DNA from: Halicephalobus mephisto
Lineage: Eukaryota > Nematoda > Chromadorea > Rhabditida > Panagrolaimidae
NCBI GenBank assembly: GCA_009193035.1
Contig: SWDT01000756.1
Span: 1 to 57,725 of the forward strand
Direction of reading: 5' to 3'
Length of the DNA: 57,725 nucleotides
Below the pieces are notes generated by a model that saw only the letters and a program-made list of their open reading frames with translations, made no database searches and was not told the DNA's origin. Position numbers and translations under genes: made by a program. Shown in pieces: positions 22,463 to 33,039 of this stretch (positions are counted from its first letter, which is position 1; the number at the start of each line of letters is the position of its first letter).

Positions 22463-22800
22463 TGCCGATTCAAACAGGGACGGATTCCCAGGACCTTCTC
22501 CGTTTTTTCTTGAGCATGAACAAGTTTCGGGAGACTCGGATTGCCAGCTGGCTCTTCAGAAAAGCTTCCTTCCGAAGCAAAAGCCAAGTTGGTCAATCTG
22601 CAACGAAAAAGTATAACATGTATGTTTCCGTGCTGGCCAGAGTGCCGCAGGGCAACCGAAGGAGGAGTCAGAACCTATCTCGCTCTAACTCCCAAAACGA
22701 GCTGACTCGTTTTCTCTTTTTTAAAAAAGATAATAGAAAAAGGCTTTCACCCAAAAGTCAATCCCCGTCGGCATCATCCGTTTTCCTTTGGTTTCTATAA
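22463..22800 (-). promoter_or_regulatory. Upstream region of the channel gene
   Basis: Non-repetitive DNA directly 5' of the channel start codon and flanked further upstream by repeats. It is the most plausible promoter and 5' UTR. A plus-strand open frame here (22462-22800, rich in Arg and Ser) has no recognisable domain and I do not call it a gene. No core element can be assigned with certainty. Confidence 0.35.
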
Positions 22801-22829
22801 CCAAGTTTTTCCCGAAATGGAATCTACGG

Positions 22830-23345
22830 ACTAAAAATAGATTTCGAAATTGATAAAAATAATCTTGATCATTTTTGAGAATTTTGTATTTAAAAAAGTA
22901 ACTTTTTTCATAATTTAAAAAAAATTAACTTTTTTTATAATTTAAGATTCATAAAAAATAGATTTCGGAATTGATAAAAATAATCTTGATCATTTTTGAG
23001 AATTTTGTATTTAAAAAGTAACTTTTTTCATAATTTAAAGTTTATAAAAAATAGATTTCGAAATTGATAAAAATAATCTTGATCATTTTTGAGAATTTTG
23101 TATTTAAAAAAAATAACTTTTTTATTGTTTTTAAAAAGTAACTTTTTTTATAATTTAAGATTCATAAAAAATAGATTTCGAAATTGATAAAAATAATCTT
23201 GATCATTTTCGAAAATTTTATATTTGAAAAAAATTTTTTTATAGTTTTTAAAAAATAACTTTTTTTATAATTCAAAATTTATAAAAAGTAGATTTCGAAA
23301 TTGGTAAAAATAATCTTGATCATTTTTTTAAAAATTAAATAAGCT
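22830..23345. repeat. Tandem repeat, five units of about 94-120 bp
   Basis: ATAGATTTCG occurs at 22837, 22957, 23051 and 23171, with a variant at 23288. Each is followed by AAATTGATAAAAATAATCTT and GATCATTTTTGAGAATTTTG. Confidence 0.8.
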
Positions 23346-23519
23346 AAAGAAACAGTAATCAAGGAATGAATTAAACATCAATCGTGGCAGGACTAAAAAG
23401 ATGTCATTTAAGAGTTTCTGCGGAGAATTTTTAAATAGTAGTTCTGAAATGAATAATAATTGATTTTTTACTAAAGTTTTTATTATTATAAATTAAATAA
23501 CTACTAATTACACAAAAAG

Positions 23520-23870
23520 AAAAAAATTAAAATCATTCGTGGTGGGACCAAAAAGTTATTATTTCGAAATCTTCCAAAAATTGCAAGTTATGGTCCTGAC
23601 AAGAATATTGATCAATTTCTTTTATTATAAATTAAATAACTATTAATTACACAAAAAATTAAAATCATTCGTGGTGGGACCAAAAAGTTGTTATTTCGAA
23701 ATCTTCCAAAAATTGCAAGTTGTGGTCCTGACAAGAATATTGATCAATTTCTTTTATTATAAATTAAATAACTACTAATTACACACAAAACAAAAATTAT
23801 TCGTGGTGGGACCAAAAAGTTATTATTTCGAAATCTTCCAAAAATTGCAAGTTGTGATTCTGACGCGATT
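23520..23870. repeat. Tandem repeat, three units of about 125 bp
   Basis: Units share ATTCGTGGTGGGACCAAAAA, AATCTTCCAAAAATTGCAAG and ATTATAAATTAAATAACTA. A fourth decayed copy may run to 23975. Confidence 0.75.
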
Positions 23871-24119
23871 GATAATTAATTCATTTTTCGAAAAATAGTT
23901 TAGTTATTGTACGTTAAAAACACAAAACTACAAAAATAAAAAAATAAAAAACCAACGATCGTTCGTGGCAGGACCGAAATTCATATTTTTTGTTTTGGTA
24001 TAAATTAATCAATTTCAATTTTCTTTTGTTTTAATTACGATACTTAATTAACGTCAATTTAATTAAAAAATAACCGAAATTAACCAATTTAAATTAAAAA
24101 AATGAATGTTGGTCTCACC

Positions 24120-24590
24120 AAGAGAAATGAATAAAATACTTTTTGTGTTGAGAGTGATGAAATTTTTCTTTGCAGGATTGATGAAATTTTTCGCGCCAAG
24201 AATGAAGAAATTTTTCGTGCCAAGAATGAAGAAATTTTTCTTTGCAGGATCGAAGATACTTTTCGTCCCAGGACCAAAGATACTTTTTGTGACAAGAGTG
24301 AAGAAATTTTTCGTGTCAGGACCAAAGAAGTATTTTTTGCTGTACCGAAGACACTTTTCGTGTCAAGATTGATGAAATTTTTCGTGTCAGGACCAAAGAA
24401 GTATTTTTCGTGCTAGGACCAGTGGAATTTTTTCTTGTCGAGATCAGGCATTTTTTTCCTGTCAGGATCGATGAAATATTTTTTTCCAAAACCAGAAAAG
24501 TATTTTTCGTATTAAAACTAACGAAATTTTTCTTGTCGAGACCAGGAAGTTTTTTTTCTGTCAGGACCGATGAAGTTTCTCTTTTTCTTT
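24120..24590. repeat. Short tandem repeat GAAATTTTTCGTGTCAGGAC
   Basis: About fifteen diverged units of 24-36 bp, each with AAATTTTTCGTG and a CAGGACCAAAGAAG-like half. The Lys/Phe-rich open frames on both strands (24089-24372) are products of this repeat, not genes. Confidence 0.75.
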
Positions 24591-24750
24591 ATTCTTAACA
24601 TTCCTACTTTGATTAATAGTCCTACAACGAAAAAAAAAACAATTTATTTTTAAAAATTAATTTGATTTTTGATTTTTTAAAACTACAGTATCCCTATTTA
24701 CTTATTAATTTCGATAAATTTTTAAAAAAAAATTCAGGAAATATTTTAAA

Positions 24751-24903
24751 AAAACCATTTATCAGAAAATTCATTTCTGGCTTCAAAAATCAAGGATTCA
24801 TCCATCATCCGACAGAGCCAAACGGATTTCCGGAAAATTGAAGAGAATCCCGATGAACACAATGTTACTTTTCAAGTTGTTCCAGACATAAAAACTTTAA
24901 CTT
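24751..24903 (+). other. Open frame of unknown status, 50 codons
   Basis: A plus-strand frame ending TAA at 24901-24903 reads through non-repetitive DNA and contains SSIIRQSQTDFRKIEENPDE and VTFQVVPDIKTL. It has no ATG in the segment, so it would have to be a 3' exon of something. The minus strand is also partly open (FYVWNNLKSNIVFIGILF). I cannot connect either to a neighbour or a family. Confidence 0.2.
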
Positions 24904-24904
24904 T

Positions 24905-25236
24905 TTAAAATAATCATTGGTCAAAAAAAAGTTAAAAATAAAATATTTTAAAAAATAGAAAAAAATAAAAAAAAATAAAAAAAAAATAAAAAATATAAAA
25001 AATTTTTAAATTTTTAAATTTTAAAAAATATAAAAAAATTTTTAAATTTTAAAAAATAGAAAAAATTTAAAAATTAAAAAACTTAAGAAATTTAAAATTT
25101 TTCTATTTTGTTTATTAATTTTAATTTTTTAAATTTTACTCAAAAATAATTACTTTTTTTTATTATTTTAACAACTTATTTATTCATAAAAATAACAATT
25201 GAGAACAACTTTCTAATCCAACTAAAATTCCTAGGC
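24905..25236. other. AT-rich 3' flank of the dehydrogenase
   Basis: Low-complexity A/T DNA. TTTATTCATAAAAATAACAA near 25170-25200 could hold the minus-strand polyadenylation region. Nothing else seen. Confidence 0.4.
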
Positions 25237-26827
25237 CTAAGCTAACCAAAGATAGTACCATCTTTTTCCTGCTTCCTTTTCTGGAGATTTTTCTTCTTTT
25301 ATTTCACCATTATCAGAAATATCTTTCTTAAGCTGTTCCAAGTTTTCATAAAACCTCGTCCAAACGACAGAAATATTCCATAGTTTTTCTCTCTTTTCCT
25401 TGTCTTCTACAATTTCCCCGAGATCTTGCAGCTTCCTCTCTCGACTGAAATACATATATCAAAATAAATTTAAAAACTATCGAAATATACAACGATATAA
25501 ATATATCGAAATTCACATATATGATAATATTTGAAAAATATATAGAATATAAATATATAAAACTCTACATATATGTACTGATATATGTATATAGAAATTT
25601 AAGCATATGAATTGGTGTAAATATATCAAAATTCATGTATATGAATCGATATAAATATATCAAAATCCATATATATATATATATACGAATCAATATAAAT
25701 ATATCAAAATTCATATATATGAATTCATATAGATATACCAAAATCCATATATATGTATTCATATAGATATATCAATACCTACATAAAGTGACATAAATAT
25801 ATCGAAATATGTATATAATTATGTAAATCTATTGAAATATGGCATTTTAAAATACAAACTACTTACTCGATAAAAACTCCATTTAACGTTTCTGCTTCTG
25901 GATCTGCTAGAGCATATAGCACTGGTTTTACTGCTTTTTCCGGTCTTCTTTGTCCCATCAGGAAACTCACCGGTTTCAGTAACCATCTACTCAAGAAAAA
26001 TTCTTGCGAATTTAATTTGTTGCTTAAATTCGTTTTTGTTCTTCCCGGATCCGTCAAAAGAACAGAAATATTCGAATTTTTAATTCTTTCTGACAATTCT
26101 TTTGCAAACATTGCTTGAGCAAGTTTACTTTGTTTGTAAACTTCATATCCATCAAATTTCTCATTTTTTTCGTTATTTAAATCGTCAAAATTTAGGTCAC
26201 ATTTCCTGTTGATTACATTAGTATTTAGGAATACAATTTTTACAGGATTATCTTGCTTGAATAACTTGTCCAATAATAATCCATTCATTAAGAAGGTTCC
26301 CATATGATTCGTTGCCAGCATTTCCTCTATACCATTTTTTGCCAATTTTCTTTTGTCATCCATAATTGCCGCATTGTTAACAATTCCATCTATTCTATCC
26401 AGTTCAAATTTTCCTTGTGAAAGTTTCGCTACAAAATTTCTGATTGAATCAAAATCAGCCAAATCACATTGTCTACAAAAAACTTGTTTATTTCTTGTAG
26501 ACAATACGATATCCCTTCTGACTTGGACACATTTCTCTCGATTTCTACATGCCATAATAACTCTCGCATTTCGTCTGGCCAGTTCTTCCGCTGTAGCTTG
26601 ACCTATTCCAGACGTAGCTCCTGTCACAATATAGGTTTTACCTTTCAGATCAAAATCAGGTTCATATTTGGTTCCTGCTTGAGTAGTGCTAAAATTACAA
26701 TTACATTTTAAAAATTAATATAACAAACTCACTCAATAATGTAGTAAATACCGTAAGCAGCTCCGAAACCCGAAAAAGCTAAAGACCAAGGGGACTTCAG
26801 TCCTTCTACCAGTCTTCTCAATGCCAT
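25237..26827 (-). CDS. Short-chain dehydrogenase/reductase, retinol-dehydrogenase-like
   Basis: NAD(P)-dependent oxidoreductase of the RDH/DHRS branch. Three exons: 26827-26733, 26688-25867, 25444-25237; 374 residues. The N-terminus carries a hydrophobic anchor (SLAFSGFGAAYGIYYII), suggesting a membrane-bound enzyme. The cofactor-binding TGATSGIG sits at residues 54-61, then VNNAA and the catalytic YKQSK (Tyr216, Lys220). The strand that normally holds the catalytic serine (usual form NVSS) reads FLNTN here, so serine seems replaced by Thr188 or Asn189. That is unusual and could alter or abolish activity. The C-terminal exon adds RERKLQDLGEIVEDKEK and an LWNISVVW segment, as expected after the active-site domain in this subfamily. 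The exact substrate is not predictable. Confidence 0.93.
25470..25835. repeat. Palindromic ATATATGAATTCATATA-type repeats in intron
   Basis: The intron 25445-25866 holds about seven units of ATATGAATTCATATAGATAT and AAATATATCAAAATTCATAT. Frames rich in Ile, Tyr and Phe are shadows of it. Confidence 0.75.
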
Positions 26828-26844
26828 CTAAAACAAAAATTATT

Positions 26845-27000
26845 CATATATGAACAAAATTAAAAATTATTCATATATGAACAAAATTAAAAATCTTTCA
26901 TATATGGAGAAAATTAAAAATCATTCATATATGAACAAAATTAAAAATCTTTCATATATGAACAAAATTAAAAATCATTCATATATGAACAAAAACAAAA
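26845..27000. repeat. TTCATATATGAACAAAATTA tandem repeat
   Basis: Six or seven units of about 27 bp, each with the palindrome TTCATATATGAA or a close variant, lying directly 5' of the dehydrogenase start codon (26827). Confidence 0.85.
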
Positions 27001-27029
27001 ATTAACATTATTGCGAAATTACCTCGACA

Positions 27030-27270
27030 CGAATTCCTAGAATATTTTTAAAAATTCAAAAATTTAGGTAAAAGAAAACAAGTAATAACAGTGAGTCGGT
27101 TTCCACCCTAAATTACCAAATTTACCATTTTTCACATTTCAGAACTTTAGCAAAAGAAATTAAAAGACCGAGCGAGTAAAAAAATCCGAGTCAACTTCAA
27201 TGAAATTACCAAATTTATCCATTTTCCTACTTCTACTCACTTTACGCGGGAAATTCAAAAAATCATTTTT
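27030..27270. repeat. Dispersed repeat with CTTTACGCGGGAAATTCAAA
   Basis: Phrases GAGTCGGTTTCCACC, CCAAATTTACCATTTTTC and TTTACGCGGGAAATTCAAAA recur at 37560-37860, with decayed relatives at 30935-31000 and 31440-31520. It occupies the space between the dehydrogenase and p24 genes. Confidence 0.65.
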
Positions 27271-27518
27271 TATAAAATTTCATAATCATTAAAAATCCCT
27301 ATATAAATCCACCAAATTCATCATTTTTTTCATTTTACATGGAAAATTTTTAAAAACAAATTTCTTCAAACAAAAATAACCAAGGAAAAAAACCATTATT
27401 TCATAAAACTTGATCAAAATTCCATTTATGCAGAAAAAAATCCTTCTTACCACAACAAAAATAATAAATAATTACCCAATAATTATTACTTCAGGCAGAT
27501 AAGTTAATTCCAATAACC

Positions 27519-28594
27519 TCATACTAATTTCTTAGCTTCAAAAAATCCCTTCAAGTGCTTCATCTGCCAAGCTCCTGTTAAAACAAGGACCACAACTTGA
27601 GTAATGGACCAATAAAGAACTCTGCCGTTAGTACTTTCTGAAGTTTGACGGAATCGTTCTTCACGATAACGTTGATAATTCTGTTCTTTAGTTATCTGTT
27701 CTACCTGATCCAAAAGTTGACGAATACGAAGTTGAAGTTCGTTTAATTTATCTTTTTGAGCAACTTGTTCATAATCCTGAGCATGTTCACCAACTTGAAT
27801 ATCCAAATGAACTCTCAATTGTGCTCCAGAAAACCAAGCAGATGAATTAGAATAAAGACAAATCAAATGTTCTCCAGGAGTATGGGAAGTAAATGTAAAA
27901 CGTCCTTCGCTCGTATATAATTTACTCAAAATTACCTAAAATCAAACAAATTACTACATAACTTTACAAGATATATTTTTCGGTTTTTTCTCGACACGAA
28001 TTTATGACTTTCAAAAATTAAGGATTTTTGATGACTTCAAAAGTACCCGTAAAATCCCAAAAGATTAAAACATTTAATAAAATTTTGAAATTTTACATTC
28101 AATTTCGAAAATTTTATAAAAATCTATGAAATTCTAAAGTTTTAGAGAACTTCCAAGTGAAATTTTTAAAACTTTATGTTCAATTTCGAAAATTCCAAAT
28201 TTTCAAAAAACTTTTTTGTCAAATTTTAATATTTTTTATAAAATTTCCCAAAAATCCATAAAATTCCAAAAAAAACTATAATTTTCTACAAACTTTCCAA
28301 AACTTCTAAAACCTACTATATTCCAAAAATTTCTTTAAAATCCCAATTTTCTACAATCATATATAAACTCACTTTTTCTTCTGGATCTTTTACTTCAACA
28401 TGCATTCCAATATTAGGATAATCTCCATATCCTTTAGTATTCGGATCATATAATTGAACTTTATAATTACTAATAACCATCGTTTCATCTGGAATTTCTT
28501 CAATAAAACATTTTCTTTCAGTTTCAGCAATATGAAAATACAATCCTAGTACAGTAGGAAACAAAAACAATCCAATTACTACTTTTCTCATCAT
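27519..28594 (-). CDS. TMED4: p24-family cargo receptor, TMED4/TMED9 type
   Basis: Type I membrane protein cycling between ER and Golgi in COPII/COPI vesicles, helping cargo selection and coat recruitment. Two exons: 28594-28373 and 27935-27519; 212 residues, close to family length. It has a signal peptide ([13 protein letters not shown]), then a GOLD domain with its two conserved cysteines (Cys29 and Cys100, the second in EHLICLYSN). A coiled coil follows ([17 protein letters not shown]), then one membrane helix (about residues 180-200). The tail ends FFEAKKLV: the FF pair is an ER-exit signal and the dilysine a COPI retrieval signal, as in vertebrate TMED4 and TMED9. Either Met at 28594 or 28591 could start. 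The O-glycosyltransferase gene ends 269 bp upstream on the same strand. Confidence 0.97.
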
Positions 28595-28863
28595 CTAAAA
28601 AAAATGTAAACATAATTATAACAATTTTAAAAAATATAAAAACCGTATTTAACGGATATTATTCAAAAAACCATTTAATAATAAATATTATTGCACAAAT
28701 TTAAATCAAAAATCGACTAGAAAAAAACATGGGAATGCGGCATAACGGCAAGACCGATTATAACCTAAAAGGCCACATGGCAACAATGATATATAAAACT
28801 AAAAATAATAAAAATCTGATACCACAAGGTAATTAACCTCGAATTTTAAAGAAATTACATTAA
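28595..28863. other. 269-bp spacer between GALNT2-like and TMED genes
   Basis: It contains a non-repetitive stretch at 28710-28800 (ACATGGGAATGCGGCATAAC, AGGCCACATGGCAACAATG) within AT-rich DNA. It could be a compact promoter for TMED or an intercistronic region. The GALNT2-like transcript must also end here. Confidence 0.4.
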
Positions 28864-31800
28864 TTATTCTACAATTTCATTCAAAACCCATTTTTGTCTT
28901 GAATCAGTCGGATCACATGGCATACCTTGTAATGAATAATCTTCTTTTTGAACACTTATTTCCGTTTTTGGTATAACAGCAGCACATTTTCCTTGAAATT
29001 TAAGCAAACCAGTCGATTTTTTATATTCCCATCCATTACCTTGTGAACATTCCCTATATGTTACTTTTCCTGACGCTTCCATCCCAAGACATAACCTCAT
29101 CGCAACTTGTTTTAACGTTTTTGTTTTATTATCCAATATCCATTCTTGATTTCCGCCACTTCCATGACAAACATACATTCCTGGTGATTGATGAGCTTTT
29201 GTATTTCCTAAAGAATCCAAACAAAAACCTCCTTGTCTTAATGAATAATGTTTTCCAGTTTTTTCTGGGATTTTCAGTTCTGGATATACTTCTTTCAAAA
29301 ACCAATTGAAGGATTTACACTTCAACTTAGCCTTGTAAGCCAAACGAAGTGAAAAGTTTCCCGGATTCACAAACTTGGCAGAAGGAACTTGATTCAAATA
29401 AAATTGTTTATAATCATCTAACCAAACTTCGGCAGCTCTTCTGGTGTTTCTGTAAAATCACACATAAATATCGTCCTTTTGCATAATTCCAAAAGTACGT
29501 TGGAAAAATTCAAAATCATAAACTATTAAAAATTCAATTATTAACTACATTATTCCAATTAAACAATCAGTCAATTAGAAAGATTTTACGGATCCATTAA
29601 CAACAAAATTCACAAGTTCATTAATAAATTTTAAAAATTCAATAAAAACTTAACTAAATTCCCCACAATCAGTCATTATTGTAAAAAAACAAAATTTTTC
29701 AGTTACACATTTCCTATTTCGTACGACTTTTCGATTTTAGTAGTAATATTGACTAAATATCTCAATAAAAAACTACTTTCAAAATCAACAAAATTCAAAA
29801 AGAGAAAAAATATCAATTTTCGAATTAATTCAAATTTAAAAATCAAAAACTCGACAATTCTAATAATTATTTTTTCTAAATTTAATTTAATTTAAAAACT
29901 TACTTTTGAAAAACATTTCCACTTCCACCAGGAAAAGTATATGGATGCTGTTTTCTAAACACATGTCCAACACGACTACATGGAATTATTTCCAATGATC
30001 CACCACATTGCCATACTCTAAATGACATTTCTAAATTTTCACCTCCCCATACATCCATTTCCAAATCATATGTTCCTAATTCTTCAAACCATTCTTTTTT
30101 TATCATAAATAATCCACCTGCCATTGCTGGAGTTTTAATAGGCGCTGTTTGATTATTCGCTCTTATGTTTTTTCTTTCATTACCAAGAAATTCCCATTTA
30201 AAAACCAGATTCCAATCAAATCCACCTCGAAGATCAGCACTTGCAGGTACATAATTAAAAGAATCCATGTTAATAACGTCAATAACTGGTGCTACAACTG
30301 CTTTCGGATTATCGTACACTCTATTTAGCAAAGGTTCAAGCCATCCAACATTACATTCACAATGAGAGTCCAAAAATGTCAAAATAGGAGCAGAAGCTAT
30401 GGCAGCTCCTTTAACCCTAGATCGGATTAATCCCTCCCTTTTTGTATTCCTCAGCACAATCACATTCTCAATGACAGCCAATTCCTTGCCAATCGTATCT
30501 AAAACAAGAAAATATATAGAAAGTACTTAAAAACACTAAAAATTATATAAAAAATTTAAAAAGTACTTAAGAAGACTGAAAATTATATAAAAAGTACTTA
30601 AAAACATTAAAAATTATATAAAAAATTAAAAAATTACAAAATTTAAACCATACCATCAGAAGAAAAATCATCAACCAGGATGATTTCTTTCAAAAGTTCC
30701 GGCGGAGATCTAAGAAATGCGGTAAATACAGTTCTATGAAGTGTAGATCTGGCTTCATTATGGAAAGTTATAATGATCGACGTTGGTTGGAATTTATTCG
30801 TATCATAGGAAACCGAACGACATCTAAAAAATCATAAATGAGGAAAATAAAAAATATTACAAAATCATCCCAACACGAAATATTAACTTTCTAAAAACTA
30901 AAATTATATAAAAAAATAAAGTTTATTTTAAAAAGTCATCAAATACACTACTTTTTCCACTTTTATGAACTTCTATTTTTATGTGCGGGATTTAAAAAAC
31001 TCAAAAAATACCACGATTATAAAAGTTGAACACTTTCTTATCAAATTTTTGAACTTTTTAACAATTTCCACAGTAATTCTACATAAAACATACACCGATT
31101 TTCTGAAATCATCCTCAACTGAATGGAAACAACATCTAAGCGCTCCTAACTACAGTTTTCATATTACTTGATCTTGAGTGAAACCGATGGCAGGATTGCA
31201 TTCCAACAGAAGATTGACCATAACTGAATGTAATCAACGTATTTAAAGCACGTTTGTTTCCAGTTAAAAAGGCATTAGTACGTTAATTACATTCAGTTGC
31301 ATTCAATCTCCTGTTGGAATGCAATCCTATCATCGATTGTGCTCAGAATCAACTAATTTGAAAACCGTGATCAGGAACTCTTAAATGTTAATTTCATTCA
31401 GTTATATAATTCAAAAAAACTGCAAAAACTATCAAATTACAATAGAAATCTGCCAGATTCACCACTTTTCCATTTCTACAAATGTTACTCCTTCTGCGCG
31501 AGATTTCAAAAATCATATTATTAGCAATTTTAAAAAACAAAAATTTCAATTTTAAAAAACCAAAAAAGACAAAATTCATTACCAAATTCACTATTTTAAC
31601 AATTATTCAATTTCCCTATGCAAAAATTATTAAAAAAATTAAATTTTAAAACAAAAGTAAAAAACTAAAGATAACCTTGTAAACGAACAAATGCAAACGT
31701 GGCTCAACGGAGAAATTTTTCAAATAGGAACACAACGCCAAAAATAAAAACTTACTGAATTTCTCGCGAATCCACAATTGCCCTGTCCCATTGAATCCCG

Positions 31801-32568
31801 TCTGATGCTGCTTGATTAAATTTATTTTTTGCATATCTGTCTTCTCCTTCTTTTAATTTCCCTGTTTCCAAGTAACTATTAGAATCAAAGTTCTTCCAGA
31901 AAACTTTTCTATCAGGTTTATGGATAAATGAATTCATCGGTGGATTTCCCGGATTTTCTGGATCAAATTCAATACCGGCATATGGATTCGGATTTATCAA
32001 TGACAGTATCCCATTATCTCGCGATTTTTCTTCTTTCACATTCTCCAGAGGTTCACTCAATTGAGGAATTTTGACTTTTTCGATCTAAAAAATTTAATTC
32101 ATATATGAATTTTGGATTTTCATATATAAAAACTAAATTTCACATATCAAATTTGGATTTTCATATACTAATTTCAAAATTCATATATAAAATTTAAATT
32201 TCACATATTAATTTCGAATTTCATGTATAAAATTAAAAGTTCACATATAAATTCCAAATTTCATATATAAAATTTAAATTCCATATATTAATTTCGAACT
32301 TAATATATAAAATTTCAATTCCATGTATAAATTCCAAATTTCATATATAAAATTTAAATTTCACATATTATTCTCGAACTTCATATATAAAATTTAAATT
32401 TCATATATTAATTTCGAACTTCAAACTTACCTCATGTTTTCTTTCCTCTGCATTGTTTATTTTATCTGTAACACTTTCATCATTCCATCCAGAAAAATAT
32501 ACAGCTCCAATAATCCAGCACCCAACAACAATAATAAGCAAGTTTTTTATTTTGCAAATTTTCCTCAT
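28864..32568 (-). CDS. GALNT2: Polypeptide N-acetylgalactosaminyltransferase, GALNT2 type
   Basis: Golgi enzyme that starts mucin-type O-glycosylation by moving GalNAc from UDP-GalNAc to Ser/Thr. Five exons: 32568-32431, 32084-31756, 30823-30654, 30498-29904, 29449-28864; 605 residues (vertebrate GALNT2 about 570). It has a type II membrane anchor (about residues 9-26, [16 protein letters not shown]) and a stem. The GT-A catalytic domain has the metal-binding DSH (256-258), PIIDVINMD-like [21 protein letters not shown] and the Gal/GalNAc-T motif WGGENLE (363-369). It ends with a C-terminal ricin-type lectin domain (from about 475) with GGFCLDSLG and NQEW. The block [20 protein letters not shown] is essentially invariant in this subfamily and supports GALNT2 (nematode gly-4) over other members. 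The third lectin repeat is weak. Confidence 0.97.
31185..31335. mobile_element. Foldback element with 57-bp arms in intron
   Basis: The left arm 31185-31241 and the right arm 31279-31335 are inverted copies with 49 of 57 matching positions (about 86%), separated by 37 bp. The arms share AGGATTGCATTCCAACAG and AACTGAATGTAAT. It lies in the intron between exons 2 and 3 of the GALNT2-like gene. No clear target duplication was identified. Likely a MITE or foldback transposon remnant. Confidence 0.75.
32095..32425. repeat. TTCATATATAAAATTTAAAT repeats in first intron
   Basis: About ten units of 38-42 bp alternating TTCATATATAAAATTTAAAT and TTCACATATTAATTTCGAA. They fill intron 1 of the GALNT2-like gene. 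Confidence 0.8.
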
Positions 32569-33039
32569 TTTCCCAAAGCTTATCCACCACCAAGTTAGAA
32601 ATATCAAAGCACTACTGTAATTTCTAATAAACTAAAAAAAATAAAAAAATAAACTACCTGAATTGAGCACAAATATATAGTAGCACTCGATTTTAAGCAC
32701 TTATGTAGTAACAATAAAGTACCATTCAAAAAATACTGAATACTTTAGGCAGATTATACCACCATAATTCAATTCAAAATACTGTAAAAAATCAGGCAAG
32801 AGTCTTAGGACCCGTATCTCCTTAAAAGTAAAAAAATAATTAAAAATCACAAAAATTTTAAAAATTAAAAATAATTAAAAATCACAAAATTTTTAAAAAT
32901 AAAAAACAATTAGAAATTACGAAAATTTTAAAAATAAAAAATATAAAAATTGGAACCAAACCAATTTCATAAAATTCTCCAAAAAAAATAAGGCACTATT
33001 ATTCTCCCGTACAATCCTAAAAAAATTAAAAAACAAAAA
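32569..33039. other. Spacer between FARS2 and GALNT2-like genes
   Basis: About 32640-32820 is non-repetitive and may hold the GALNT2-like promoter; 32820-33000 is low-complexity AAAATTTTAAAAATTAAAAA. No RNA or coding gene seen. Confidence 0.4.

Noticed and set aside
22462..22800. 112-residue plus-strand Arg/Ser-rich protein
   Set aside because: It lies opposite the channel start, begins exactly at the reverse of its ATG, and shows no domain or splice context; more likely 5' UTR and promoter.
24089..24600. Open frames on both strands that look like Lys/Phe- or Ser/Leu-rich proteins
   Set aside because: They mirror a short tandem repeat of GAAATTTTTCGTG; both strands are open for the same reason.
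25565..25762. Ile/Tyr-rich minus-strand protein
   Set aside because: Shadow of palindromic ATATATGAATTCATATA repeats inside the dehydrogenase intron.
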